A stretch of 43,992 bases of DNA, taken from positions 1 through 43,992 of the forward strand of contig JAQGBZ010000472.1 in assembly GCA_034687125.1 (NCBI GenBank), written 5' to 3'. The notes beneath the pieces are model-generated. The model was not told the origin of the DNA and searched no databases. It saw only the letters and a program-made list of their open reading frames with translations. Shown here piece after piece: positions 1 through 10,324 of this stretch. The translations under genes were made by a program, and so were the position numbers. Origin of the DNA: Neelides folsomi (taxonomy: Eukaryota > Arthropoda > Collembola > Neelipleona > Neelidae). Numbering within the stretch: the first letter of the stretch is position 1; every line of letters starts with the position of its first letter.

Positions 1-126
1 CTTTCTGGTTAAGTTAACCTGAAAACGGGTTAACAAAACCTGCTTTCTGGTTAAGTTAACCTGAAAACGGGTTAACAAAACCTGCTTTCTGGTTAAGTTA
101 ACCTGAAAACGGGTTAACATAACCCG
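1..126. repeat. 42-bp tandem repeat, three copies
   Basis: Three head-to-tail 42-bp units (1-42, 43-84, 85-126) are visible. The first two are identical and the third differs at its 3' end. Each unit carries two GTTAAC palindromes. The array touches the window edge, so its full length is unknown. GTTAAC/AACCGG-type motifs also fill the MITE at 43106-43636, so a common origin is possible but not shown. Confidence 0.95.
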
Positions 127-129
127 TTT

Positions 130-783
130 TTGAGCCCAGGTCCTGGACCCTGGCCCGATCACAACCAACAACACAACCACAGCAATCACATCAACCACTA
201 TCACAACCACCACCACAATCAACATCACCACCATCACGAACACCACCACAATCACCACGACCACCACCACTATCACCAAGACCACCACCACGACCATCAC
301 CATCGACCAGACCACAAACACCACGATCTAATAACCAAGAAACGAGCACAAAAAAAGTTTTAAAAAAAATAACTTGCGATGAGTGTGGTAAGTTTTAAGC
401 ATTTCTAAATTATTAATTATTTATATATTTAAATTATACAATTTAAGTCTTTGATTGATCAACATTTTATTTGTTTTGAACGATTTATTAACTTTAAAAT
501 TTTAAATAAGAGTTATTATTTCAATTAAGGTTATACATAACTTTGGAATATTCTTAAATATGGTTGGTCTTCAGTTTTGCTTCAGCTAAAAGTTGTCATA
601 TTAAGGAGATTCATGGACAACGATTGCAATGAGAATATTGGGCTGAGTTCTGAGTTGGGCTGGCAACTGCCGGAATTTGCCGGAAAACTCGACCGGACAA
701 CGAGAACTCAGCCTGAATATTGTCACAGAAATTTCTCAAGACATGACCGGTTGGAAAAGCACATCCAGAAAGAGCACCATTAA
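130..783 (+). CDS. Pro/Ser-rich protein with one C2H2 zinc finger (3' end of gene)
   Basis: Two exons of a gene whose start lies outside the window or in an unseen exon. Exon A runs from about 137 (possible acceptor TTTTTGAG) to 391; exon B is 729-783, ending in TAA. In the frame whose codons start at multiples of 3, exon A encodes a Pro/Ser/Arg/Gln-rich stretch followed by KKITCDECGK. With the donor at 392 (GTTTTA) and the acceptor at 727-728, the join gives CDECGKNFSRHDRLEKH and then H four residues later: a perfect C-x2-C-x12-H-x4-H finger at the extreme C terminus. The GTAAGT four bases upstream (388) looks stronger but would break the frame. Role: probably nucleic-acid binding. No in-frame ATG is visible in exon A. 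Confidence 0.7.
631..724. repeat. Imperfect inverted repeat next to a 3' splice site
   Basis: Arms of about 27 bases (631-657 and 698-724) are near reverse complements; both contain AATATT and CTGAGTTCT cores. They enclose about 40 GC-richer bases. The right arm ends three bases before the zinc-finger gene's acceptor AG. It could be a small foldback element or a transcript hairpin. Confidence 0.6.
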
Positions 784-1673
784 TATATTTATGTATCTAT
801 TCTGCAATCTTTATAAAAGTTCAATTTAACTTAAATATCATTTAGAGTTCAAAAGCTAAAATATTATAATACTTTCAATTACGTAAATTATATTAAAATA
901 TAATTATAAGATGAATTATTAATTAATCATATTTTTGTATTGTAGAATATAATTAATGTATTATATTCTAAAGTGACATAGATTTACTTATATAGGAATA
1001 TGGTACGTACGTAACGTAGGTTTATAATTATAATAAAAATTCTCTTATGATCTTTTGTAATAAGTAATTAGGTATTAATCTATACAATTATATTTATAAT
1101 TATATAAATTATTTATATCGATATTATTTAACAAAAGTGATTATTTAATGAAGTTTGGTTTAATTAAATAATGTTCAATTTATTAATTGAAAATTTCATA
1201 TAGTGTACTACAAAATGACAAACATTCAATTTATACATTTCACATTGTCTTAAATTAAATTTTCAGAATTTCTTATCTTTAGTCTTATACACACGACATT
1301 TTATAAGTATAGGTATTTAATGTTTATTAATAAGTAATTCTTTTCTAATCCTTTCTTAATAGGATTATTGGATTATCTTTGTCAATATCGAAATAGATAT
1401 CCTTAGTAAATGTAAATATAGTATATATTCATTTATTCACAAATTAAATTTCTTTATTATTATTATTCACAAAACAAATTCGACAATTTGTTTATGGAAT
1501 AGTGTAGTTCAAGTTTTATTAACTTAATATTAACTTGTTTATTTACTATTTAATGTTCATTAACTGAATTTGAAAATTATAAAAATTTAAATAAAAATCA
1601 ATATAAAATTAATAATTCGGTGATTTGCTTTTCTATATTTTAAAATATAATTGTTTTGCATTTCATATTCAAA
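784..1673. other. Intergenic, no gene seen
   Basis: Very AT-rich DNA with stops in all frames and only short homopolymeric or AT microrepeats. It should hold the 3' UTR of the zinc-finger gene and the promoter of the PRC1-like gene. I see no convincing TATA box or repeat. Confidence 0.6.
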
Positions 1674-4075
1674 ATGATTAAATCTGAAAAGTTAGAAGTT
1701 GAAATAGATTTAACCTTCAACAAATTGAAATCCATTGTTGAAAGCGGATATGGTAAAATTAAAAATGAGTGGACTTGTGTTGGACATCCAATTGAAGAGA
1801 TTTTTAAAAAGGAATTATCAATCGAAGGAAAATTGAAGGTACTTTGGTTAATGTATTATATATTTCATTCAATAAAGCTTAAAATAATAATTTTATTTAA
1901 TCTATCAGTTATAATATAATTCAATAATAATATTTTAATTTATTTCGTCAGTTAATTAACAATAATAATCTTTTTTGTTAAATCGATTCTTTAAAACCCA
2001 CTATAAGTATATTGTATGTATTATATGTTTAATACTTTCTTAATCTAACAATTATGTTTCCAAATTAATTCAATTATTTTTTAAGATCTTCTTTAAGGAA
2101 TTATACAATGAAGAGATTGGGTGGCGGAAAGAGAAAGAGCGTGAACTTGAGGAATTGAGAATCACAACTAAGGATTTGATCATTGCTCTGAAAAAAGAGG
2201 AACCTGAATTCATCCAACAAGAAGGAATTTACAAAGGCGGGATTTACCAATTTGAAAAACGGCTAAAGCAATTCCACAATTTATTAAAGTTAGAAAGTAT
2301 TGAGAAATCCACAGTGTTTTACAAACTTTTCCGTGAAACCAAAAGGATTTGCAAAGATCTGGATGAAAAATTTCCTAAATATTTGGTAAAATTTAACTAT
2401 CTTAAGTTCATTTATTAAAAAATCCCAATTAATCAAATATAAACAAAGCAGTATATAATAATGATTAGCATAAAATTGAAATTAAATTTTGATAATATAA
2501 GAAAATTATTTGTTATTTGAAATAGGAAGTTGAACATAGCGAAAACGTCAACGACGAGATCATAACTAAACTGAACTTTTTGAATAAATTGATCAAAAGA
2601 AAACAAGAAGAGCTGGAAATTAAAATTAAAGAAATGAGAACCAAAGCCGTTGAACTTTACACGCAGCTTGGAACTTCCCCAAAGACAGAAAAAGAATTGA
2701 ATATTATTCATTTGGATAGAAGCATCAATAAACAACTCGTTGATGATTTAACAGTAAATATAACAAATCTAAAATTTGGTTATAAATATTATGTTTTATT
2801 ACAGATACTTTTATTTTCTATCCATTTCTTGTTGATTAATTGAGGTAAATTAAATTGTTTAATTTTATTTTTAGGTTCTTCTTGAAAATCTTAAAATGAA
2901 AACCGTGGCGGCAATCGAAGAAAAGGAAATCCTTTGTTCAAAAATCTTCACTCTTGCTGGTCTTTGTGGGAAACCTGATCAAAAATTCCCCCCTGGAATT
3001 TCAATTGTTGATTTGACGAAGCTTAAAGAAAGACTAACGGAACTTGCAAACGAAAGAAAGTCAAATATTGAAAAGTTGCTTGGAGACGCCGTTGGAAATA
3101 TCACAGAGCTGAAAAATCTTCTTTTGATTCCCGAACTCTCTCAAGATCCTCCGTCCCCTACAACAAAATCCCCCTCAAAATCACATAACCATTCAGATGA
3201 GCCGCCAGAACCGAGCTCGAGTTTTTTTAAAGAGGAAGATTCTAAGAATGATAAAAACAAAGAAAAGATAAAGGTTGAAAAAACCGATATGCCCCAAAGA
3301 CGAATAAAAAGGCAAAAGTCCGACGATGAAATTGAAATTGTGGAGACGAAACAAATTCTAAGGAGGGAAAAAATCAAAAGGAGAAGGAAAATCGAAGAAA
3401 TAAATCTCGAAGATTCGGATGAAGGCGAAATCGAAATTTTGCAAGGTCCAAATAAAAACGTTGAGATTGTTGATCTTCCTTACGACTCAAGCGATGAGGA
3501 ACAAAATCCAAATGAAGGGAAAACGCCTTCAATGATGCCGAGATTTAAAAACCCAATGCCGTAAATACATTTTAATTTTATATAAAATATATTCAATCAC
3601 TAACAATAAGTATGAAATTTGGAATAATTAATCACATGATTATATCTTGGCAATTGTTAATTATATGTTAAATTTAATTTAGCTATACAAAAGCGGAAAA
3701 TATTACAATGTTGAAAATAGTCGGAGCTTCCAAATGGCACGGTTACATTCATGGAGTTGCAGTCTGGGAAGATGTTGCTGAAAGAAATGTAAACTCCTTT
3801 TTTAAATATTTTTTAAAATTTTATCAAAATTTGAGTTTATTGTAAATAATTTAATGGTAATTTATTAATTAATTTATGATTAGATCATCGAAAGGAGAAC
3901 TGGCCGCTCCATGCATTGGCATTTCATTCATTGTGTTTTGAAGAACTTTGACGAGTTACAAGTTTCTGAAGCAGAGCAAAAACGTTACGAAAAGGCAATT
4001 GGGGAGATGCGATACAATTTGGTTAAACCGCCGCCACCTCCATTTAATCCTGCGTATATCAAATATGAAATATGA
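1674..4075 (+). CDS. PRC1/Ase1/MAP65-like coiled-coil protein with an unknown C-terminal domain
   Basis: Six exons: 1674-1838, 2086-2385, 2526-2753, 2875-3560, 3683-3788, 3884-4075 (558 aa; phases 0,0,0,2,0). Residues 1 to about 320 are almost wholly helical and follow the N-terminal and rod pattern of the PRC1/Ase1/MAP65 antiparallel microtubule bundlers: an early KEEPEFIQQEG patch like the FQEEG of animal PRC1, then a long helix, then the LCGKPDQKFP turn. The conserved microtubule-binding spectrin-like domain expected next is not visible. Instead there is a basic/acidic linker (about 320-460) with SUMO-interaction-like strings (EIEIV near 383, EIEIL near 416, VEIVDL near 427, the last followed by DSSDEE). 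A compact module of about 95 residues follows, opening with LKIVGASKWH and ending in a proline-rich tail. I do not recognise this module; it recurs in the next gene. A spindle or microtubule role is inferred from the N-terminal half only. AATAAA lies at 4118-4123. Confidence 0.72.
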
Positions 4076-4787
4076 CATTACTTATACTTATAAACTCAAA
4101 CACATACATGATATAATAATAAATCATTAAATACCAATTATGTGCATTTTAAATCTTGTCTTATTGATCATTATAACTATATTATATTCATCAATCATAT
4201 AATAATATTAGTAGTTTGATTTTGATTTTAGTGTTTTAGGGTCATCTATTAACACCATATGATTTTGCAATAAGTAAAGTACATATAGGTATATCATGTA
4301 TAGCAAAATAAAAATATATTTTGTATGTAGGTTACAATAAGTATCAAGTACTATTTACTTACATGCATACTACATTAATACTTTAGTTAATACATAAGTT
4401 CTTTCAAACCTCTACTGATCATTACTTTCATTACAAATACAAATGCTAAACATATTTTTAGAATGTAAGCCAAAAGAAAGATTAAAGTCAATTTTGTATA
4501 ACAACCTTTGTTAAAAATAAGTTTAAATAAATATAATTTTAGAGGGAATTTTTACCTTTATGGTTTTATCTACAGGATTTTAATCCTTTGTGAATCAAAT
4601 ATCCTTATATTTTTGTATAGTAATCCTTAGCTTTTGTACATTTATGAATAAGTAGACATTTACTCAGAAATGTTTGGAAAGAATATTCAAATCCTATTAA
4701 GTTCCAATTAAGTTTGTTCATTTTTTGTTACCTGAGTGACGAAGTTGTGATACATACCATTTATATTTCTTCTAACAAACCACCAAC
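4076..4787. other. Intergenic between the PRC1-like gene and its paralog
   Basis: About 710 bases of AT-rich DNA. It begins with the 3' UTR of the upstream gene (AATAAA at 4118-4123) and should hold the promoter of the paralog. No other open frame or clear repeat is visible. Confidence 0.6.
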
Positions 4788-5995
4788 ATGAGTAATTTAA
4801 TTATGAATGTTGATAAACCATTAGACATTGAGACATTGATAGGAAGTGCAGTTTCAACAATCAACCAGCTTGGGAAAATATTAAATTCAGGGTCGACTAA
4901 TAATAAAGTTGTTGAAGAACAAAATGGTGGCTATACTTTAAACAATTTTGGAAAAACTAACAAAGAATTAAATATTAAAAATCCTCCGAACGAACAAAAC
5001 GAAAACGACGAATTAGAAATAATAGAAATTATAAGTGAGTCGAGCAGCAGCGATGAATCAGTTAAAATAATTGAAATCGAAAAGGTCAAAAAATCTCCTC
5101 TTAAAAAATGGCAAAAGAAAACTGATGAAACGGAGAGTTCTGAATCAGAAGATAAATCTGATTCCGAAGATAAATCCGATTCCGAAGAATGGGACGAAGA
5201 CGAAATTGTTCAAATGCCAAAAACAGTAAAAAGAAAGAAAGAAAAATCACCAGAAACATTAAAATGCAAACCAAGAAAAGCTAAACCTTCTGCAGCCAAA
5301 ACTGTAAAAAACGGCCCAGCCAAGTTTGACAATCGTTACAAAAACATAATCATGTAAGATAATACAAACAAATATTTTTATAGTTCATGCTTAAAAAATG
5401 AAGATATTTACTATAAATTAATAAATATAAATAATAATAATTAGTTTATTCATTTATTAATTTAATGGAAATTTATTTAAATTGTTTAGGTATTCAAGAG
5501 ATGAGGATTTGCGGCTTTTAAAAATTGTCGGAGCCTCTAAATGGCATCGCTATATTTATGGAAGCCTTATTTTCACAGAAATGATTAATCGAGGGGTAAT
5601 TCATCAAATTCATCATTAATAAAATAATTCATTATTTAATATTTTTATAAATTATATATTTATTTTACCTTTAAGTTTTATACAGAGTAGGCCATAAATG
5701 TCTTTCTTTTTTTATATGGTTTTCTAAGTAAAAAAAGATACTTATATCGCACTCCGTAAATTTAAATATATTGAAATAAACCCTTTCATTAATTATTTAG
5801 TTTTTTCCATTCCGAAGTCCCATGTCTTTGTGTCGGAGGATGACCAAAGCCATCGTGCCCAAATTGAATACTTATGGAGTTTCTTATGAAGAGAGATTGC
5901 TCTATATTGAAGCATTGGAACAGAAGAACTCTGGCAATAATAGACCATTAGTACCTGGACCATTTAACAAAAATTTCAAAAATTTTAAATTGTGA
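4788..5995 (+). CDS. Truncated tandem paralog of the PRC1-like gene (C-terminal module only)
   Basis: Three exons: 4788-5353, 5490-5595, 5801-5995 (288 aa; phases 2,0). The start is the ATG after CCACCAAC. Residues 14-33 (IETLIGSAVSTINQLGKIL) align with the last rod helix of the upstream gene (IEKLLGDAVGNITELKNLL). An acidic, Ser-rich linker follows with SUMO-interaction-like strings (LEIIEII near 76, KIIEI near 93), repeated DKSDSE units and a Lys-rich stretch. The C-terminal module repeats LKIVGASKWH and a proline-rich tail (PLVPGPF against PPPPPFNP). The middle exon is 106 bases in both genes and both flanking phases match, so this is a partial duplication of the neighbour's 3' half, without the coiled-coil rod. 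Function unknown; the charged linker and basic patches suggest a nuclear protein, by inference. Confidence 0.75.
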
Positions 5996-6556
5996 TCAAT
6001 TCTTTATTCAATGTAATCTATTTGACTTTAATGTTTAATCATTTTCGAATATTTTTTAAAAATGATTAAATTATGTACTTATACTATAAAATTATATACA
6101 AAAATAAATTCAATATAAAATACCCTATTGACCTATTGAACCTGATCAAATAAATTTTATTTTCTATTTACTCTATTATTTAGCCGTTAGTCATTATAGT
6201 CATGATTTAGCCGTTAGTTAGTTAGTCACAGATAAATAAGACGATTTTACAACACGATTTCTTAATAAGGAAAGTTTATTTCATTTTATGTATTTATATA
6301 TAATACAAATCCTACTACAGACTAGAATTAAAATTATGGTAAATAATATTGAACAAATAATCATGTTTATAGCTACACATTGAATATTGATAGTTTAAAA
6401 TTGAATAATTATATCAATTTAATTGATCAATCCTCTCGGACGTCTTCTTTTGAAGGGAGTGAAAAAGCAGAAATGAGGATATTGATCTGCGGCTTGTCGC
6501 GTGGCTCATCCTTAACAATGACTTCTAAATTTTCAATTCTTATTCAAATATTAAAT
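5996..6556. other. Intergenic between convergent genes
   Basis: AT-rich sequence shared by the 3' ends of the (+) paralog gene and the (-) tetraspanin gene. A duplicated GCCGTTAGT motif sits near 6182 and 6211. No gene seen. Confidence 0.5.
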
Positions 6557-8054
6557 TCATACAGCCGTTCCATCAAAGTGCATTGGATCATTTAAATTAT
6601 TATTACCATTCGACTTTAAGGGCAAAGATTGACTGTAATTCAAAATTGGCTGGTCATCGTTTCCATAAGTCACCGCCAACAATTCGCAGCTTTCTTCATT
6701 GTTTTCATTCCCATCGGAGGAAGAAGGTTCAGGAAGTTCTTCAATCGCACTCGCAATAAATAGCGTCATATCTGCCGTTCTATTTGCCGTTTTAAACACT
6801 TTTGAAGAAATATGGACCGGGCTTTTATTTGCCCGGTCTTTTTCAATCATTCGAACTCGACATCCCATTTCCCGAATTTCAATTCGCAAAATCCCCAAAA
6901 AGACCAATTTGACAAATCCGACAAAGCAAAAGCCAAGGACGAACATATTCCCACTCACATTGTCCAGCCATTCAGCCAACATAATTCCACAGCCGCGTTT
7001 GTAAACAGAAAACTTTTTTAATTTCAAATTTCCCCCTTTAGGATTCGTCTCAATTTCGGTCGAACTTTCTGGAATTTCTTTCCCCTTAATTCCATTTTTA
7101 TTATTATTCGGCTTAATTGGCGATTTATTTAATCTTTTGCTATGACACGTGAAGGGAATGGAATCGTATGGTGAACCAGTGGAGGGAACAACCGTAGAAG
7201 AATTGTTAATGTTGTAAGTGTTAAAATTTGGATTTCTTCTCCTGTTTGTAAAATGGCGCTTTTTATGTGTGAAGCTGAATAGCGAATCATCTTCGGTTTT
7301 AATCTTCCTTGGTGAGATTTTTTCTAAATTGACGTCGGGCGGAAGGAACAAAGCGGCACAACAAGATTCGGGTAAAGTCACATATTGGGAATCGTTAATG
7401 TTTGGGTTTAATTTCTCGTAGTCCAAAGGGCCGTTGTGGCCGCAGCATCCTTCGAACCCCTGGAGTTTGTTCCATTTATGGGTGAAGAATTCGTCTTTGC
7501 CGTAGAGGGAATAAAAATCTTTGCCAAGGGAAGAATTGAATGTCGATTTCATGTCATGGATTTTAAATACCCAGAAGATCCCAACAAGGAAGTCGGCCAT
7601 GGTGAGGGCAAAAAGAGATCCCCAGTAGATTGAGAGAAGATATTCGCTCAGCCGTTTGGCTCCATAGCAACCGAACGCAGGGATTATGAAACATTGGAAG
7701 AACAAAGCTATATATGCATAGATAAATGTTGGTTCATAAAATTCAATTTCTCTGTAAATTCATAATTTAAAATTATTAAGTTTGCAAAATTTTAGATTTA
7801 ATTTGTACAATTTTACTAATTAAATTGATAATTTTTTAATATAAGCACATTAAATTGATAAAAATTATTTAATAAATGAAAGTATAATAGATAAAATATG
7901 TGTATTTATTTAATTAAATGTTAAATTAAGAAACTTACTTTAAGAAAGTAAATCTCAAATCGCATAGAACGAAACTTGCAAAAATGAAGAAAACGAGCGA
8001 TGTGATCCCAAGAGCAGAATTTGTAACATAAACCCAAAGTCGATAATATTGCAT
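6557..8054 (-). CDS. Tetraspanin with a long second extracellular loop
   Basis: Two exons on the minus strand: 8054-7939 and 7751-6557 (436 aa; phase-2 junction). Four membrane helices fit the tetraspanin plan: TM1 at about 8-34, TM2 at about 48-65, TM3 at about 75-102, and TM4 at about 280-310. The large extracellular loop holds the hallmark CCG (GFEGCCGHNG), a second Cys pair (LPESCC) and two further Cys (FTCHSK and RGCG), making six. This loop is about 175 residues, longer than the usual 80-130, because of a basic, Asn/Ser-rich insert after the second Cys pair. TM2 follows TM1 closely, so the small loop is short. A cytosolic tail of about 120 residues follows TM4. Family role: organising partner receptors and adhesion proteins in membrane microdomains. 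The specific paralog is not identifiable. Confidence 0.88.
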
Positions 8055-8221
8055 GATGTATTTTACTGGAATTAGTATTTTTATATTTTCATTTCTTATT
8101 AATCCCAAAACTTAATATATAAATATTTCATATTAATATGAGTAAAGGAATAAAGATATAAAATTGAATTAACTCTCAACCTTTCATATCTACGGCTTTA
8201 TTAGAGTCAAGCACGGCAGAG

Positions 8222-8230
8222 TTTATATAA
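8222..8230 (-). promoter_or_regulatory. Possible TATA box of the tetraspanin gene
   Basis: TATATAAA is read on the minus strand about 170 bases upstream of the tetraspanin ATG, allowing a leader of roughly 140 bases. It is isolated but sits in AT-rich DNA, so chance is likely enough to keep confidence low. Confidence 0.3.
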
Positions 8231-10324
8231 AGTTCTTCAAAGTTTTGTATTTGAGCAATTGCTTACCTTTTATTGAGAGCCACAAGGAGGGGTTTGGCTT
8301 GAGGAATCTCCCAATTTATTTATTAATTATCCCTTTTCTCCGTATTTGCTCTTTCCATTGTCCTTAAATGAATGCTGAAATATTTAGTAGATAAAGTATC
8401 GAGTTTTCTCCAGAGTTTTTCTCGTTCCACACCAGATAGGATTTGTATGTTAGATATTTTTTGACACAGTGGGTGATTTCTTTTTCCTTCCTATTTCAAC
8501 GATTTTATTCCGTGCTTTGCCAAAATCTCCAAATCTTCCCATCTTCCAAGATGAAGCAAAAATTGAATAGTAATACATTTCCAACATGAACAAACGCCCC
8601 ATGTATTTATTTAATTCTACCTATAAATATTCCTTAATAATCATGCAAGTATGAAATGAATGTGAGATAAACTTATTAATCTAATTGTGTCATCTGAACA
8701 ATATTATTTTGAACAAAATGTAAATAATTAATTAAAACTTAAATAACAATTCCCTTTAAATATACTTAACACCAATAATTAATTGTTTTATTTAATAAAT
8801 TCAATATAATATTTTTAATTTAATATTTTTAATTCAATTGTGATGTTTAAGTTGTTAAAGTTTTAAATTTGATTGAATTGAAATTTTGTAAGAATGGTTT
8901 TTGTATTATTTTTAGTTAAGTGTTTAAGTGTTTTATTCTTAAATAAAAAGATCTTTATTTAATCCTTTTTGTCAAATTAATTGGTTTTAAATATTGAACT
9001 TGTTTACTTTCCTGCCTGACATATAAAAGCACTCAAAGTGAGGAGTTGAATTGAATGGTCAAAATTGACACTGAAGGCTAAGAAAGGAAGAAGGAAGCTT
9101 ATAAAGAATTGTTTCCTTTTTACATCCCACACTTGCGCTTCGTCCCAAATCACATTTTTACGTAATTCCTTTCAATGACAGATCCAAAGGTATGATAAAC
9201 CAACCAGGAAAAAAGATAAATATCAAAAATATGTGTAAAGTCAGCTTAATTTTCATAAATTCATTCACGCAACATTTTCCACAACATTTATCATTTAAAT
9301 ATTTACATCATTTACATATTAGGACATTTTTAAAAATCAATTTCTTCCTTTTCCAAATACAGCAATCTTCACTTTTTCAGAATAATAAATAGGAAATTGA
9401 ATGAGTATTTAGGACCAGAATCCTTCAAATATTTATTTGGTTTAATTGAACTGTGGGGGAAATGAATAATTCGACATAGTTGATTTGATATAATTACTGT
9501 TATTACTTCACGCTTTTACAAAGAAATGATAAAATGAACGATTTGAATGAATAATGTTACTTAAAGCCAGGGGAAATTATATGGTTCGTTTTTGGGGTAT
9601 GGATTTAAGTGTTGATTTGTATGGCATTGAAAGAATCAATAATATTTTCTTATCTTTTCAAATGTCGGCATTTAACGGTCCAAATCAATAAATTTCAAGT
9701 GGAAGGTCTTCAATGCTCTTGTTTTTTATTTATAGGGAAAATAAAAATATTTCGATTTTGTTATATAATCTTACATATCACGAATTTCATGAATCATGTA
9801 TGAAAAAATACCAATAATTCACCATTTAAAATCAATTTTAATATTGATATATTACGAATTCAGTATTTTGCATATTAATTTGATTCAGTCATTAGATATT
9901 CAATATCACCTATGTTTTAACTCTTTTTATGATCATGATCTTTTCTTGAATGACATTGTTGTACAAATATAGATATAATGGACAAATAGGTAAATAGTCG
10001 TAAGGGAATTCATTAATTTATGTAATGTATTAATAGATTAGAACCACTTCAATATCCATATTAGGTAATTAATGTTTCGGTGGTTATTTTATAATGTTAA
10101 AGATAAAATATCTATATTAGGTATGTGTATTATAGTATATACTTATTTATGTACTTATATCACCAAATCAATGATTAATTGCATTATAAATTGAATATAA
10201 GCAATTAATGATTTTATCAAATTAATCAAATTATACAATGATAGGAATTAAAATCCAATTACTGAAGAGGTTTAAAACTAATTTATTGAGAACTCACGTC
10301 AGCCATTTAAGTAAAAAGCTTAAA
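8231..10324. other. Intergenic between divergent tetraspanin and lipase genes
   Basis: About 2.1 kb without a supportable protein gene; the open frames inside are short and AT-driven. One spot stands out: TATAAAAG at 9022-9029, followed by a GC-richer stretch that ends in an ATG mini-frame (ATGACAGATCCAAAG, 9175-9189) directly abutting a GTATGA donor at 9190. That could be the first exon of an unseen transcript. A TATAAA at 10185-10190 lies about 140 bases before the lipase ATG. Confidence 0.5.
9022..9029 (+). promoter_or_regulatory. Candidate TATA box with a possible 5' exon downstream
   Basis: TATAAAAG lies in a locally less AT-rich stretch. A leader-like sequence follows to 9189, where an ATG mini-frame meets a good GT donor in phase 0. 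No matching downstream exon could be fixed: the lipase has its own ATG and signal peptide. Confidence 0.3.

Noticed and set aside
130..363. Open frame encoding a nearly pure His-rich protein
   Set aside because: It is another frame of the Pro-rich exon; only the Pro-rich frame continues into the zinc-finger Cys pair and splices to exon B.
577..728. Upstream extension of the zinc-finger exon frame
   Set aside because: It runs through the inverted repeat and the intron; the acceptor at 727-728 gives the conserved finger exactly.
9192..9803. Two 60-residue frames in the tetraspanin-lipase gap
   Set aside because: Composition follows AT-rich noise; no splice partners, signals or motifs.
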